From positions 6,548,026 to 6,612,025 of the forward strand of contig LR990061.1 in assembly GCA_905147135.1 (NCBI GenBank): a stretch of 64,000 nt of DNA. The letters are read 5' to 3'. Numbering within the stretch: position 1 is the stretch's first letter; every line of letters starts with the position of its first letter. This DNA is from Blastobasis lacticolella. Its lineage: Eukaryota > Arthropoda > Insecta > Lepidoptera > Blastobasidae. Positions 48,428-58,925 of this stretch are shown one piece after another. A program made the position numbers and the translations under genes. The notes beneath the pieces were generated by a model. It did not search any database. It had not been told where the DNA came from and was given only the letters and a program-made list of their open reading frames with translations.

Positions 48428-51400
48428 GAATTAAGTCACATCACACGCCAACTGCTGTACTTGAGTCTATTCCATATTAGTGGAGAGGACCATATTGATT
48501 ATATTTTAACATGAATTAAGTACTTCAAGTTAAAATTATACCTATTTAAGATGTTAGGGATTTTAAAAAGGTGTTAATGTTCAAATCATTGTAACAGTAA
48601 GTTCCATAACTCGTAAACTTTAAATAGGGCCACTTGATTTTAAGCGATTCTCTATAAAAAAAGCACACAAGTTTTTGAGCAATTCGATAAAAAGTAAAAA
48701 TGCGGTAAGAATTTAACAGGCGTATAAATTTAAGGAAAGATATCCATAGTCTCCCACGCATAACACTGCGTATCCCAAACATCACCTGCCAAGCATGAAA
48801 TCCCTTCCCTTTTTGACGAATCCATCAAACCTTTGGATTAAAATTTGTCCCGTATTCAGGGGAAATAGACCGGCCCATTGTGTTTTTGTATGGATTGTAT
48901 GGAAAATGTTTGAAGGATAATGGCGAAATGATTGACTCCTCATTGTGAAGTGCTCGAGTGTAATGTGCCGTGCAAAATCCAATTTTATTGGGTAATTTCA
49001 GTTTCTGCGTAGGCGGTTCGCCGTGAGCAGAAACGGGGTAAGGCAGGTTTTGACAATTTCTGGGAAAGGTTTGAAGGTTTTCATTTCGTTTATGTTAATT
49101 TCATCTACATTTCGTTTATGTATATTCATTTCAGGTTAAATTATGATTTTTTTTACCAGAAATTGTAATTATAGAGTTGAACAAAAATTTATATGGCGTC
49201 TAGTTCCAAGTGTTAGTCCGTTACTTATTAGGTACTGTTGTCACAGTTCTAGGATCATACATAGATACATACATTATACATATAGACTCACTCCCGCATC
49301 CCATGGGGGTAGGCAGAGACTATCGAGTGCCACAAGCTACAGTCCTGACACACCTTTTGCTTATTGCTAAGTTCACGTTTTTTAAATAATAACATTTTAG
49401 TATTCTACACACTACTACACCAGATTATCTAACCCTTTGCGAATCGACAACAAACATTATTATTTAGCAATGTCATTTTTAGCACGTCAATAGCAAGAAT
49501 TAAGTAGACGAATTTTCAAAAAATATTTTTTCTGACTTACATCATTTTACTTCGTTGGCATAGAGTCAAGTACAAAAGCGCATCAACGATTGTCTAGCTG
49601 TCAGAGTGACAGGTTCCGAGCCAATCACGGCACAATACACGTCATAACGTCACCCGCCGGCGCAGGCGCAGCCAAATGGCGTTCCACTGATCAGTTTAAT
49701 TGATGGTATTGACAAATAAATTTATTTTATTTTATTACTATTTTCAATATCGGATGCTTATTGACAGACGTGTTTTGCTTTTAGGCGTCAATTAAGTTGG
49801 TTATTAATTATCTATTATACAAAATAAATACTGACTGAGTCTTCAATGTATAAATAAAATTCTTCGGGATCTCCCTTACCATGGAAAATTACCGACTTAA
49901 ACGACACGCCTATAATAGCTAAAATTAGCAATGATGATGCTCGTTGTTTACAATTATGAATGAAGCGTTCAATTGTTCTCAATTTTAAGAATATTCCGTG
50001 AAATTCGGTTAAATTACACATCATAAGTATTATTTAGATAAACTTTTATTTAATTATTATTTAGACATTTAGAGAAAACACACTTTAACCAGAATTCCGT
50101 ATTGGTACGTAGGTATGTATCACAACGCAATTCACAATATGACGGATCGCATTTCTTCCAGGAAGCTGCAATAACATCCTCTCGCGCCCACCGCACACCG
50201 AGCATTCATACCATCATTTACAAATTGCGAACCCCCATTGACCGTTCGAATATCGAACACAAAGCGCCAATTCAAACGGACGTCACTCCCGCTGATTTGC
50301 TTTTAAGTCAATTACGAACACAAAAGGGCCAAAGTTTGAGTTACTCGCGTTCGACTCAAGGTGTGGTAATCCTTTTATTAGTTGGTATTGAGTATGTAAG
50401 TGCGTTATTGTTGTTTTTACGCATAGTATTTGTTGTGGGATTACAGAGATTAGAGTCTCACAATCGATGTGACTGTCAGCTTGGGAGATCACGTTTCTGT
50501 GAACAATGGGTGCAATGTGTATGTTTGTATACTTGCAGATTTTTTTTTATTATTAACAGTTATGTCATGCAGTTTGAGGGATTACGTTCTAAAATAATAA
50601 GTACTTATATCATGCGTTAACAGTCCTCAAAGATCTTGGCTAAAAAAAACACAGAATCGCCAGAAATGATATATTCATAATATGTACATCAAACATATAT
50701 AATAATTTACTGCAAAATCGATGGGGTATACTATATATTTTGTTTATAAATGATACAATCTCCATACAAATCAATCAATTGCTCTTCGTTAATCTCGCTA
50801 TAACTCGAAAACGGCTGGACCAATTTGAATAATTCTTGTTTTGTTTTGTTGGTTATAATGCAGGGGTGGTTATACGAAAGAAAAGAAAATCCCCTACATA
50901 CCCTTTTTTACTTTAAGTTTGGTGGGTGCGATTCTCATACAGTATAAAAACTTATATATTACATGGTTTAACTTATATATTAATAGTTTCTTGGTCGCAG
51001 TCGGTCTGTGACCTAATAAAACAGCACGGCTAGCACTCGCGACACAGCTCCCTCCACGAGAGAGAGCTTTTGTTCTTCTCTAAATACTGAGACGAAAGAT
51101 ATAACAGTATCCATGTCGCGTCTTTTCTCGCTTATCGCGCGTGACAGCACATTTGTGCTAGCCATGCAGGTCATTTTTTTATTTTTAACGGATATATTTT
51201 TCCTACACAATCACGATACTTCACAATTTTTTTCTAAAGTCACCAACTTTCTAGTAAAGTCTCTCAGTATAATTTAAAGTATACTTAATCAGCTATGCAA
51301 TGAGGTGAGAATCAATTCGATGGTAAGTACAAGTAGAACACGAATTATGATTCGAAGCGTCTGATAATGACTGAGCACAGTCAAAATCGGGCCCGCTCCC

Positions 51401-51496
51401 GGCCCCCATACGCCGACTGCGTGTGCACACAAATATAGGCCATGTTATAATATTGTATATAACATATTATCGTATGTTAGTTTAGCTACAGTTAGC
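48428..51496. other. About 3 kb of largely unique sequence
   Basis: No gene can be supported. The longest open frame of the window (50102-50620, plus, about 172 codons from a TTG) has no start context, domain or codon signal. 49285-49320 (GCATCCCATGGGGGTAGGC) resembles a common lepidopteran repeat. Positions 49621-49681 cluster promoter-type motifs (see the regulatory entry). Confidence 0.4.
49621..49681. promoter_or_regulatory. Possible promoter-like motif cluster
   Basis: CCAAT (49621-49625), two ACGTCA half-sites (49639-49644, 49647-49652), GGCGCAGGCGCAG (49659-49671, NRF1-like) and AAATGGCG (49674-49681, YY1-like) lie within 61 bp of G+C-rich DNA. No transcript or first exon can be recognised beside it. 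It could equally be part of an unrecognised repeat. Confidence 0.25.
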
Positions 51497-51539
51497 TCTG
51501 GCACTCGAGAGCACAACCGGGACATTAACGCTAAGATGA
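51497..51539 (+). mobile_element. SINE-S 3' end scrap
   Basis: GGCACTCGAGAGCACAACCG, GGACATTAACGCTAAGATGA. Only the part shared with the LINE-A 3' end survives. Confidence 0.75.
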
Positions 51540-51747
51540 ATTAGGCTTCGCGCGCTTCACGATTTCGTTACAAGAAAGTTGAGGCGCACCGCAGCCAAGC
51601 CTCGGGTAAGAAGTTCATCGAATTCACGTCAAAAAGCTAACATTTGTTACCAGTTGCTTACCGCAATGGAAAATAGTATGCATCTTGTATAGCATCGCAT
51701 AGTATAGCATCTTGAATTCATACTTGACGTTGACGTCGTGAGGAGAA

Positions 51748-52007
51748 CGTACCAATGACTCTTGTCTGAGTTACATTAGTTGAATACCAACCGTTGCTCC
51801 GTTGCAACATTCAGGCGAGTAAATGTGTAACCATGATCCAATTTAGTCAGGTTCCCTTGGTAGCGGAGTCATGTCGGTCAGATGGCTGTCGCTTCACTAT
51901 AATTACCTGATCTGCCTAATCCTGGATCATGGTCAAGGCGAGCCCCGGGCCTTCGTGTACGAGAGTACAACCGGGACATTAACGCCAAGAAGATGATGAT
52001 GATGATT
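51748..52007 (+). mobile_element. SINE-S copy without the tRNA head
   Basis: It starts exactly after the head (ACGTACCAATGACTCTTGTC) and runs to ACAACCGGGACATTAACGCC and a GAAGATGATGATGATGAT tail. A 5' truncation at the head-body border is expected of incomplete reverse transcription. Confidence 0.88.
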
Positions 52008-52202
52008 TAATTCAGTACAATTAAACTCGAAAATAGTAGTTTAGACTCGACTTTATGTAGAAATTACATCGGGTTGTTTAGCCGAAAGTCGATATGTCGT
52101 ATTATTTAAACCAACCGGCCAGAAGCCCCTGGTGTTACTTCGTTTGAAAGATTTTTATTAATTTTGCATTCTCCTATTTAACAGGTTCAAATTACAAACT
52201 TA

Positions 52203-52304
52203 GCCGCTGTCCTAATTGGCAACGGTCGTACGACGTACGCTTTTGTAGTCTCCTATTGGTCGATCGACCATGGTCGCACGACCGTTGCCATTAGGACAGC
52301 GCCT
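52203..52304. mobile_element. MITE-2 copy, complete
   Basis: 102 bp between two TA dinucleotides (52201-52202, 52305-52306). Left GCCGCTGTCCTAATTGGCAA; right complement of AGGCGCTGTCCTAATGGCAA. Interior CGACGTACG, CCTATTGGTCG and CGACCATGGTCG. Confidence 0.88.
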
Positions 52305-52306
52305 TA

Positions 52307-53009
52307 CTAAACAATTCTTAAATTAATTACTAAAATTGGCAAACATTCCCTACAATAAAACAACTATCCATAATAAATTATTCAATTCTAAACAGAAGCT
52401 TAGCAAATTAGCTTGTGAGTGAATAATTTATAGATTTAAACGGCGTTGTGAATCCAACTGCGAAATAGTCATTATGCAGTCAATAATAAGCGGACTTGTT
52501 ATAGCTAATACACCGGGCTGGAGGCACAAAAACTGGGCACCAATTACACTAATTAGGCTATGAAAACTGGCTTGGCTGGTAAAACTACTATAGTTGAACC
52601 ATAATTGAGGTATTTATCAATCACCTGTATTAACCGATACATTATTGTTGGGTATTGTTGGACGAGTCTGTAAGGCTAAAAGGAAGAAAGAAAGATGATG
52701 GAAAATAATAATAAAGGAGTTCACTGAAAACCTCGATTTCCATAAAAAAACTAATTGTTGGAAGTAAAAGGGTGTATATTGTACAAATATTAGTTTAATT
52801 GAAACTTAAAAGCAGTTAGGGCCCGCTTATTGACTATCGGAGCTTTTTTTTTAACTTTACAATATGGCGTCCAAAAGACGTAAATTAATTTTTTTTATAC
52901 ACATTGCTAGGGACACTTGGGTGGCTTTTGAGACGAATATAAAACATAACCCATCCTTGGCATTCGGGTAATAAAGACAGAAAGGAGTGAGAATGAACAC
53001 CTAGTGCCC
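52307..53009. other. AT-rich unique sequence
   Basis: No gene or repeat is recognised. Confidence 0.4.
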
Positions 53010-53255
53010 GCTATACAGAATGACTTAAAATTCATGATACCAAAGGATACCGTATGAAGGTGCTCGTGATAATAAACAACTTTGACTGTGGCACCAATTC
53101 TGAAATCGCAAAAAAAGACAGTAGTTTCAAAAAATTTGGTAGAATTCGTTTTCAATTTCGCATGAAACAGTTGACTTTTTCGGGTTAGTAAAAGTTGTTT
53201 GTTATCACGGCGGTATCCCTTGGTATCATGATATGGTAGTCAGCTTGTATACGCT
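53010..53255. mobile_element. MITE-7 with long terminal inverted repeats
   Basis: Two arms of about 70 bp: left TGATACCAAAGGATACCG and GTGATAATAAACAACTTTG; right complement of TGATACCAAGGGATACCG and GTGATAACAAACAACTTTT. Homology continues outward on both sides for ~25 bp. Half of a second copy is at 12030-12205. No ORF of note. Confidence 0.72.
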
Positions 53256-53409
53256 TACATTATACGCTAGTATCTGATACGTACCGAATAGCATACGCCC
53301 AGCATCCGAAAAGCGAATAGGTAATCGGAGTCTATAGAGGATCTAGAGTCTAGGTCTATTTCTAGTCTATACTTTATTGTACTTATGCAACATAAGTGCT
53401 TGAACCGTA

Positions 53410-53542
53410 AGGCGCTGTCCTACTTGGCAACGGTCGTACGACCATGGTCGTGCGACGGGCGGTTTTGAGGTCTCCTCTTATTTGTCGAGCGACGTACGTC
53501 GTAAGACTGGTGACAAGACCGGTGCCAATTAGGTCACCGCCT
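53410..53542. mobile_element. MITE-2 copy, complete
   Basis: 133 bp between TA (53408-53409) and TA (53543-53544). AGGCGCTGTCCTACTTGGCA at the left; diverged complement at the right (GGTGCCAATTAGGTCACCGC). Palindromic interior CGTACGACCATGGTCGTGCG. Confidence 0.87.
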
Positions 53543-53544
53543 TA

Positions 53545-53795
53545 ATGTTATGGGCCACCTTTACCTCTTAACACCAGGGCCTCGAGGCCGCTACTACTTG
53601 GCTCGCAGTAGCAGCTCAACGGCAGTTTTAATTATAGCTGACTACAAAAATGCATAAAACTATCATTGAGCTGCGATCGCGATCCAATTACAATTCAATC
53701 CAGCAGTAAATTCATTAGTAAATTAGCGGGATTGAGGCCCAGGTGTCTCGTTTGTCACTAAGTGGTAAAAAAATGACAACTTGCTTAGTGAGTAG
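53545..53795. other. Unique sequence
   Basis: Nothing recognised. Confidence 0.4.
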
Positions 53796-53970
53796 TACAG
53801 TCAGCTGCAGTCTGAATGGAGTCCCTACCATGTATTTAACGGACGCTCCTAACGCTCATTAAATATGAATTAATTAATGAACACTTTATTGTATGAATAC
53901 AAAACACAGTTGAAACAACCTGGCAGGAAATATATGGTAGGGTTATCCATTCACTCTGCAGCTGACTGTA
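53796..53970. mobile_element. Tc1/mariner-type MITE
   Basis: 175 bp including terminal TA. Left TACAGTCAGCTGCAGTCTGA and right complement of TACAGTCAGCTGCAGAGTGA; complementarity runs about 42 bp (TGAATGGA, CCTACCAT, TATTT). CAGT ends beside TA are typical of Tc1/mariner. The overlapping minus frame (136 codons) is incidental. Confidence 0.88.
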
Positions 53971-54511
53971 CCTAGGAACAAATTCCTTGGATGCGCCAGT
54001 CGGTGGCGTGTACCGGCTGAATTTAGTAACACAATCAGTTTTATTGCACGCAATTACCACTGAATGTATAATGGAAACTGTAAGTGGTCTGCTATTTGAA
54101 AGGCTTGGGTAGCGTGAGTCGGTTCTTGGGGTAGGGTTCTGTAGGGAATAGTCGGTAATAAATAAAGTACTTATTAGTCCCCCGCGGTTTTTACCCGTGC
54201 TACGCATTCCATATTCGGCGCTGCTGAGATTGTGTAAAATGCTCATTCAGGAGCGCTTCCATCACATCCGTATTTGGAAGAAAATTATTTATTCTTTATT
54301 TTTTGGTAACAAACATTACTTGTGAACAACAACAACAACAACAATAGATCTAGAGTTCCAATTCAGAATTAATAAGAAGTTACACAGAAATAACAACTAG
54401 TTACAGTCGATGGTGGTGCTGGGTAGGGTTTGTAAGTACGAAATTCAGATCAACGGTTAATTTTTTGCTACAACTAAAACCTTTCTCGATTGCATGACAA
54501 CGTACAGCTAG
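53971..54511. other. Unique sequence
   Basis: AAC repeat at 54325-54343. No gene is recognised. Confidence 0.4.
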
Positions 54512-54630
54512 TGTCAAATAAGAAGAGACTTGGCGGGTCACGTGGTTCGACTTGCGCTGCATACGATTACCAGCGCGAAATGCCCTCCACTGCCATTTGA
54601 CAAGTCTGTTCTTTCGTGACGCGGGTTATA
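54512..54630. mobile_element. MITE-3-like repeat, extended copy, inverted
   Basis: GTCAAATAAGAAGAGACTTG, GGTCACGTGGTTCGACTTGC, CCACTGCCATTTGACAAGTC, TTCTTTCGTGACGCGGGTTA. It mirrors 9574-9692 over its whole length, with few differences. Confidence 0.8.
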
Positions 54631-54802
54631 AACATTTATTGGTTGGCAAGGGAACCCTAAAACGGTTCATACTCAGCTATTTACCGGACCGCAAGGTAGA
54701 CGATAATTATATTGATTGAGAGTGATTTTTTACCGTGACAACATACCAATTAACAGAAAATACCCGATTATACTTCTCGCGTTGCATTAGCAGTTTACTG
54801 CA
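54631..54802. other. Unique sequence
   Basis: Nothing recognised. Confidence 0.4.
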
Positions 54803-54835
54803 CATCCTTTGACTAAATGGTGGAAGCAGTTTGAG

Positions 54836-55202
54836 CGTCGGTTGCCCAGTGGTAACTGTATCCGACTAGTAATCGAGAGGTACCGAGTTCGAATGCCTGC
54901 CGCCAGGTACCAATGACTCTTTTTTTAGTTATGTACGTTAGGTGAACACTAACCGATGATCTTACGGTGAGTGAAAACGTCGTGATGAAACCTGCACATT
55001 CAGGCGAATGTAACCATGATCAAATCCGGTCAAGTTCCCCTGGTAGCAGGGTCACGGAGGTCAGATGGCAGTCGCTCCACTGTAATTACCTCTGCCAAAA
55101 TTCTGGATCATGGTCAAGATGGACCCCGGGCCCTCGTGCGCGAGAGCAAAAACGGGACATTAACGCCAAGATGATTTTTAATTTTTTTTTTTAAACTATT
55201 CT
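54836..55202 (+). mobile_element. SINE-S copy, full length, with ~30-bp TSD
   Basis: Head CGTCGGTTGCCCAGTGGTAA, GATCCGACTAGTAATCGAG-type arm, decayed B-box GAGTTCGAATGCC. Complete body to CGGGACATTAACGCCAAGAT and a T-rich tail. Flanks 54803-54835 and 55203-55231 are near-identical direct repeats (CATCCTTTGA.TAAATGGTGGA..GTTTGAG), an unusually long target duplication. Confidence 0.9.
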
Positions 55203-55231
55203 CATCCTTTGATTAAATGGTGGAGTTTGAG

Positions 55232-56987
55232 GATTTTGTTTCATAGCACAATGGTAAGGTGAAATTTTACTTAGGTACCTATGGTTTTGATCATAGAATT
55301 CTATAAGGCACAACGTTATGCTGTGAATGAGGTTAAGTTACACTTAAAGGTATGATCAATGTCACTGGGAATTTAAATTTTTACTGTATTTATTATTCGG
55401 TGCGCAATGTTTTTTTTTTATTGTATTGTAGATAGATATGCTCTGTATTACAAAAAAATTCTAAAAATAAATTTTACATGTCTATTTATTGTAGCTACTT
55501 TGTTGTTCTGTGGTGTCCTTGATAAATCTTTGTTTGCTTTGTTTATTTTCAGTCATAAAAGTATCCAAGTACTCAACATCATTCACATCCCCTCAGTCTT
55601 CATATGTCTCTAGAAGTGTTTTCCTGTGTTTCCTTCTCACTTTTCAATTATTCTCTATTTTTACCCAACAGTAACAATACGTGGAAAATAATCAGCAAGC
55701 AAAATAAAATTGTCCTACCATATCTACGTAAACATAACTAACAAAAACCTCCAAACACAGTTACATTCGATACGCGAACATTATTCAAAAACTGCAATTT
55801 AAAACAAAAAGCGACATTCGAAGAAACACTAACAAACACTTTTTAACCCTTAAAATTGCCAGCATGTGTGCTAATAACGAGAAAGTGGTCACAAAAAAGT
55901 TGCACCGCTTAATAAATAAAAACATGATCGAATAAAAGGCCCGGTATGGCCGTGTCAACTGGGAGCAGCAGAAATGAGGCCGACTCGCTCTTAACTAATT
56001 TTTCCATCGCTACCGTATACAGAGAGTGTTAATTGCCCTGTGCGACAGGGATGAACATACAGGTAGTGGTAGCGTGCGATAAGGACGACAGATAACACGG
56101 TAGTGAAATAAAAAGTTGTTCCTACCAGTCTGAACACTCACGCAGTAGCAATAGCTTGTTAAAGTACTTTCAACCCTTTAATGAGAAGTTGTTTAGATTA
56201 TGTTCTTAAGCGATTATAGTGTTTATTTTTTGCCGATTTTACTGTTTGTTTATTGTAGGGCTCGCGCGGGAAGAACGCGTCGATATGACGTTACATGTAT
56301 AATTATTATGTCAACGGAGGTAAGGTTTATTAAGTCGTTCGTTTGACCGTTTTATCGATTTATATTTTGATTATCTCGTAATCTAGTCTTACTGTGTTAT
56401 TATGCGAGACATCATAATTAATAATAGTGTTCCGTAATTGCATAGTTCCGTCGGATATGTTCATCTTTATGTTGTTTTAATTTCCAGTGACTGGAAACAT
56501 TTATCAATACGACTTATACTGCTTAGAAAAACGTCTCAATTTATGCTTTCTATTCGTAATTCAATAAAATAAAAACTTCGATATGAGGTATGTTAAAATT
56601 GATTATGATTTATATGCGTTTTACCAATTCAATAAATACGTCTCATATATATGTATAAGTAATAGATGATTAACTGCCTGATGTATCAACACCGCTCAAA
56701 CCACTATAAATAGATTATAATAGAAATATAAATATTTTATTTGCTTATAGTTTACAATTAGTTATATTAGTTGTATAAAACATAGACTCTTATAGACAAA
56801 ATGGTCCAAGACTCAGCGTATGGATGAAGGTAAAACCCACACCCGCTGGCATTCTTTCTTGGCGGTACTAAACATTGATCATACAATATTTAGCCTAAGT
56901 TACTTAATTTCTTTCTCCCGCACACAAGGATTAGATGCGAACTCAATTCAATAGTCACCAAAATTGATGCAAGTGGATAAAGACGTA
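55232..56987. other. About 1.8 kb of AT-rich unique sequence
   Basis: No gene or repeat is recognised. Short frame 55407-55613 is hydrophobic and T-rich by composition. Confidence 0.4.
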
Positions 56988-57102
56988 TAAATAAATAAAT
57001 AATCGTGGACAAATTCACACAGCGCCATCTAGCCCCAAACTAAGCAAAGCTTGTACTATGGGTGCTAGATTCTTAAATACATTCTTATTATACAAACACC
57101 CA
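56988..57102 (-). mobile_element. SINE-G 3' half
   Basis: AATAAATAAATAATCGTGG, TTCACACAGCGCCATCTAGC (57014-57033), AAGCAAAGCTTGTACTATGG, then ATTCTTATTATACAAACACC. The tRNA-like head is missing. CTCF-like motif intact. Confidence 0.82.
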
Positions 57103-57489
57103 ATAAAAAAAATATACCGGTTATACGTAAGTATCATAAGTTATCAAACTACCAACTATAATTTTTTTGTCGTACCATACAATTTTTTTTCAATACCATA
57201 CCAAAATTTAAAAAATATCGAATTTCTAAACCAAAATATTAACACCTATTATTTATTTTTTCACTCGACCAGCATGCCCGTTTCGACCGCCTCGCCACGC
57301 GAAGGGTTAACGTCAACCTGCCGTCAGATCGCCGCCGATTGGCACGGCTCTGACACATTGGCATTCGTGATATGGTTAATTAGTAATAAAATACAAGCCG
57401 TCCATTTACGGTAGTATGCGGCTGGAGTGTTAACTTGAACTTAGTAGCTGATCTTGATGAATTGTGTTACAAAATGGGGTACATTTGAC
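57103..57489. other. Unique sequence
   Basis: AT-rich, then a G+C-richer block 57260-57350 (GCCACGCGAAGGGTTAACG). No gene is recognised. Confidence 0.4.
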
Positions 57490-57530
57490 AATGAGTGTGC
57501 AGTCATATTCTGAAGATTGTTCTCTCATTG
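57490..57530. repeat. 41-bp direct repeat, left copy
   Basis: AATGAGTGTGCAGTCATATT..GTTCTCTCATTG. The copy at 57668-57708 differs at two positions. The outer ACATTTGAC and GTCAAATGT (57481-57489, 57533-57541) are inverted around this copy only. Confidence 0.88.
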
Positions 57531-57545
57531 TAAGTCAAATGTAAT

Positions 57546-57665
57546 AGACTGTGAGGGCGCCGTAGGTTATCCTACGCCATCGGGTACAAGAAAAAATCCA
57601 AGGGACAAAGTGGATTTGTTCTTGTTCTCGAAAACGTTAGATAATCTATGGCGCCCTAACGGTCT
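57546..57665. mobile_element. Small MITE between 41-bp direct repeats
   Basis: 120 bp. Left AGACTGTGAGGGCGCCGTAG and right complement of AGACCGTTAGGGCGCCATAG, then GTTATC/ATTATC. Non-coding. It is bracketed by the 41-bp repeats, though not immediately on the left. Confidence 0.78.
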
Positions 57666-57667
57666 GT

Positions 57668-57708
57668 AATGAGTGTGCATTCAAATTCTGAAGATTGTTC
57701 TCTCATTG
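57668..57708. repeat. 41-bp direct repeat, right copy
   Basis: AATGAGTGTGCATTCAAATT..GTTCTCTCATTG, two bp after the MITE end. Confidence 0.88.
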
Positions 57709-57829
57709 CGTTATGTTCCTAAAATGTAAAGTTCCAATCTAAGGTGAATGGTGGTGTGGTGTGGTAAACGTGTGTAATGCAATCACTACCACTTTCATAA
57801 ACATCACTACATATTATAAAACATAGTCC

Positions 57830-57970
57830 CACGCCACGTCTGTCTGTCTGTCTGTTTGCGATAAACTCAAAAACTATGGAACGGATTTTCATGCTGTTTT
57901 CACCAATTGACAGAGTGACTCAAGGGAAAGGTTTATATTAGGTAGAACAACATGCGAACGAAGTCACAGT
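57830..57970. repeat. Dispersed repeat T, second copy
   Basis: CACGTCTGTCTGTCTGTCTG, TAAACTCAAAAACTATGG, AACGGATTTTCATGCTG. Related to 30612-30740. Confidence 0.62.
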
Positions 57971-58264
57971 AGGCCTGTACGGGCTCTTGGTAGTGCACAG
58001 TTTTGTACATGATAATATTATCTTGATAAATAAATATGATGAATAAAACTGTGTAAGTATGTTATGTTAGCCGATTTATTTGAGTCCTTGATACGTGAGT
58101 ACGCTGTCTGATGTTATGTAATGAACTGACTAGCGTATTGGTGGAATGCCTATGTTTCATAAATGCTGACACCGAACGATGTGCGGTAATGAGACTATAC
58201 ACCAGCTAGTACTGAATATAGTACGGTGCTGCCCCCTATCTTCTGGCTACTGGAGGTGCTAACT

Positions 58265-58574
58265 GGACCACCTCAATTGTTTTGTGTACGACACCCGTCA
58301 AGGAATAGGCTCAGGGATATGTGGGAAACAGATGCCTGAATCTGCCGGTATCAGAAAAGAGGTCCCGTGGGTGGCCCAAGAAGCGATGGATTGACATCGC
58401 TGAGTCGAATGCGAGAGCCAACGGCTTACGACGCGAGGATGCCGAAGACCAGGCGAAGTGGAGAAGATTAAGTAGGAAAGCGGACCCTGGCAGAGGCCGG
58501 GATAAGCGCTAGCACGACGACGACGACCTGTCAAGGAATAGTTCAGTGCGAACTCTGCCGGACATCACACGGCA
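58265..58574 (-). mobile_element. LINE-R fragment split by LINE-B
   Basis: In the minus sense the right part reads GCCGTGTGATGTCCGGCAGA and GTTCGCACTGAAC; after the insert, CTATTCCTTGACGGGTGTCG continues. The order matches 42399-42648, so LINE-B landed inside an older LINE-R copy. Confidence 0.6.
58309..58529 (+). pseudogene. LINE-B: 5'-truncated RTE-like LINE with 12-bp TSD
   Basis: A 221-bp insertion flanked by GTCAAGGAATAG (58297-58308, 58530-58541). The open frame 58321-58512 encodes MGNRCLNLPVSEKRSRGWPK, KRWIDIAESNARANGLRRED, AEDQAKWRRLSRKADPGRGR and DKR, then stop, then a (GAC)n tail. The GWPKKRW..D block parallels LINE-A's GRPKKRW. An open frame and a perfect TSD indicate a relatively recent event. 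Confidence 0.87.
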
Positions 58575-58612
58575 TACATGTTTTTATACTAGATATTACT
58601 AATTTTGGTATT

Positions 58613-58925
58613 GGAACATCGATGGCCGAGCGGTTAAGGTATCCGACGTGTAAGCGAGAAGTACCCTTCGAGAAGAGAATAACTCATTTCTGAGTTACGT
58701 GCATTAGTTGAATACTAACCGACGGTGAGGGAAAACATCGTGAATTCGTGAAGAAACCTGCACATTGGAATGTGTAAGCATGACCCAATCTGGTCAAGAT
58801 TCCCTGGTAGCAGGGTCATGGAGGCCAATTGTCTTATCTGCCAATTCCTGGATCATACATAGTCAAAGCGGACCCCTGGCCCTTGTGCGCGGGAGCACAA
58901 CCGGGACATTAACGCTAAGATGATT
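58613..58925 (+). mobile_element. SINE-S copy
   Basis: Head GGAACATCGATGGCCGAGCG, GTTAAGGTATCCGACGTGTA, AGCGAGAAGTACC; the B-box is lost to a deletion. The body continues to CAACCGGGACATTAACGCTA and AGATGATTG. Confidence 0.88.

Noticed and set aside
50102..50620. Longest open frame of the window (about 172 codons)
   Set aside because: It begins at TTG, not ATG, has no recognisable domain, signal peptide or splice context, and such a length can arise by chance in 64 kb over six frames. Its composition is that of the surrounding DNA.
53836..54246. 136-codon minus-strand frame
   Set aside because: It runs through the mariner-type MITE and adjacent unique DNA, with no domain. Chance frame.
57840..57860. 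CRISPR-like or tandem array from CTGTCTGTCTG
   Set aside because: It is a short microsatellite inside dispersed repeat T; there are no spaced direct repeats.
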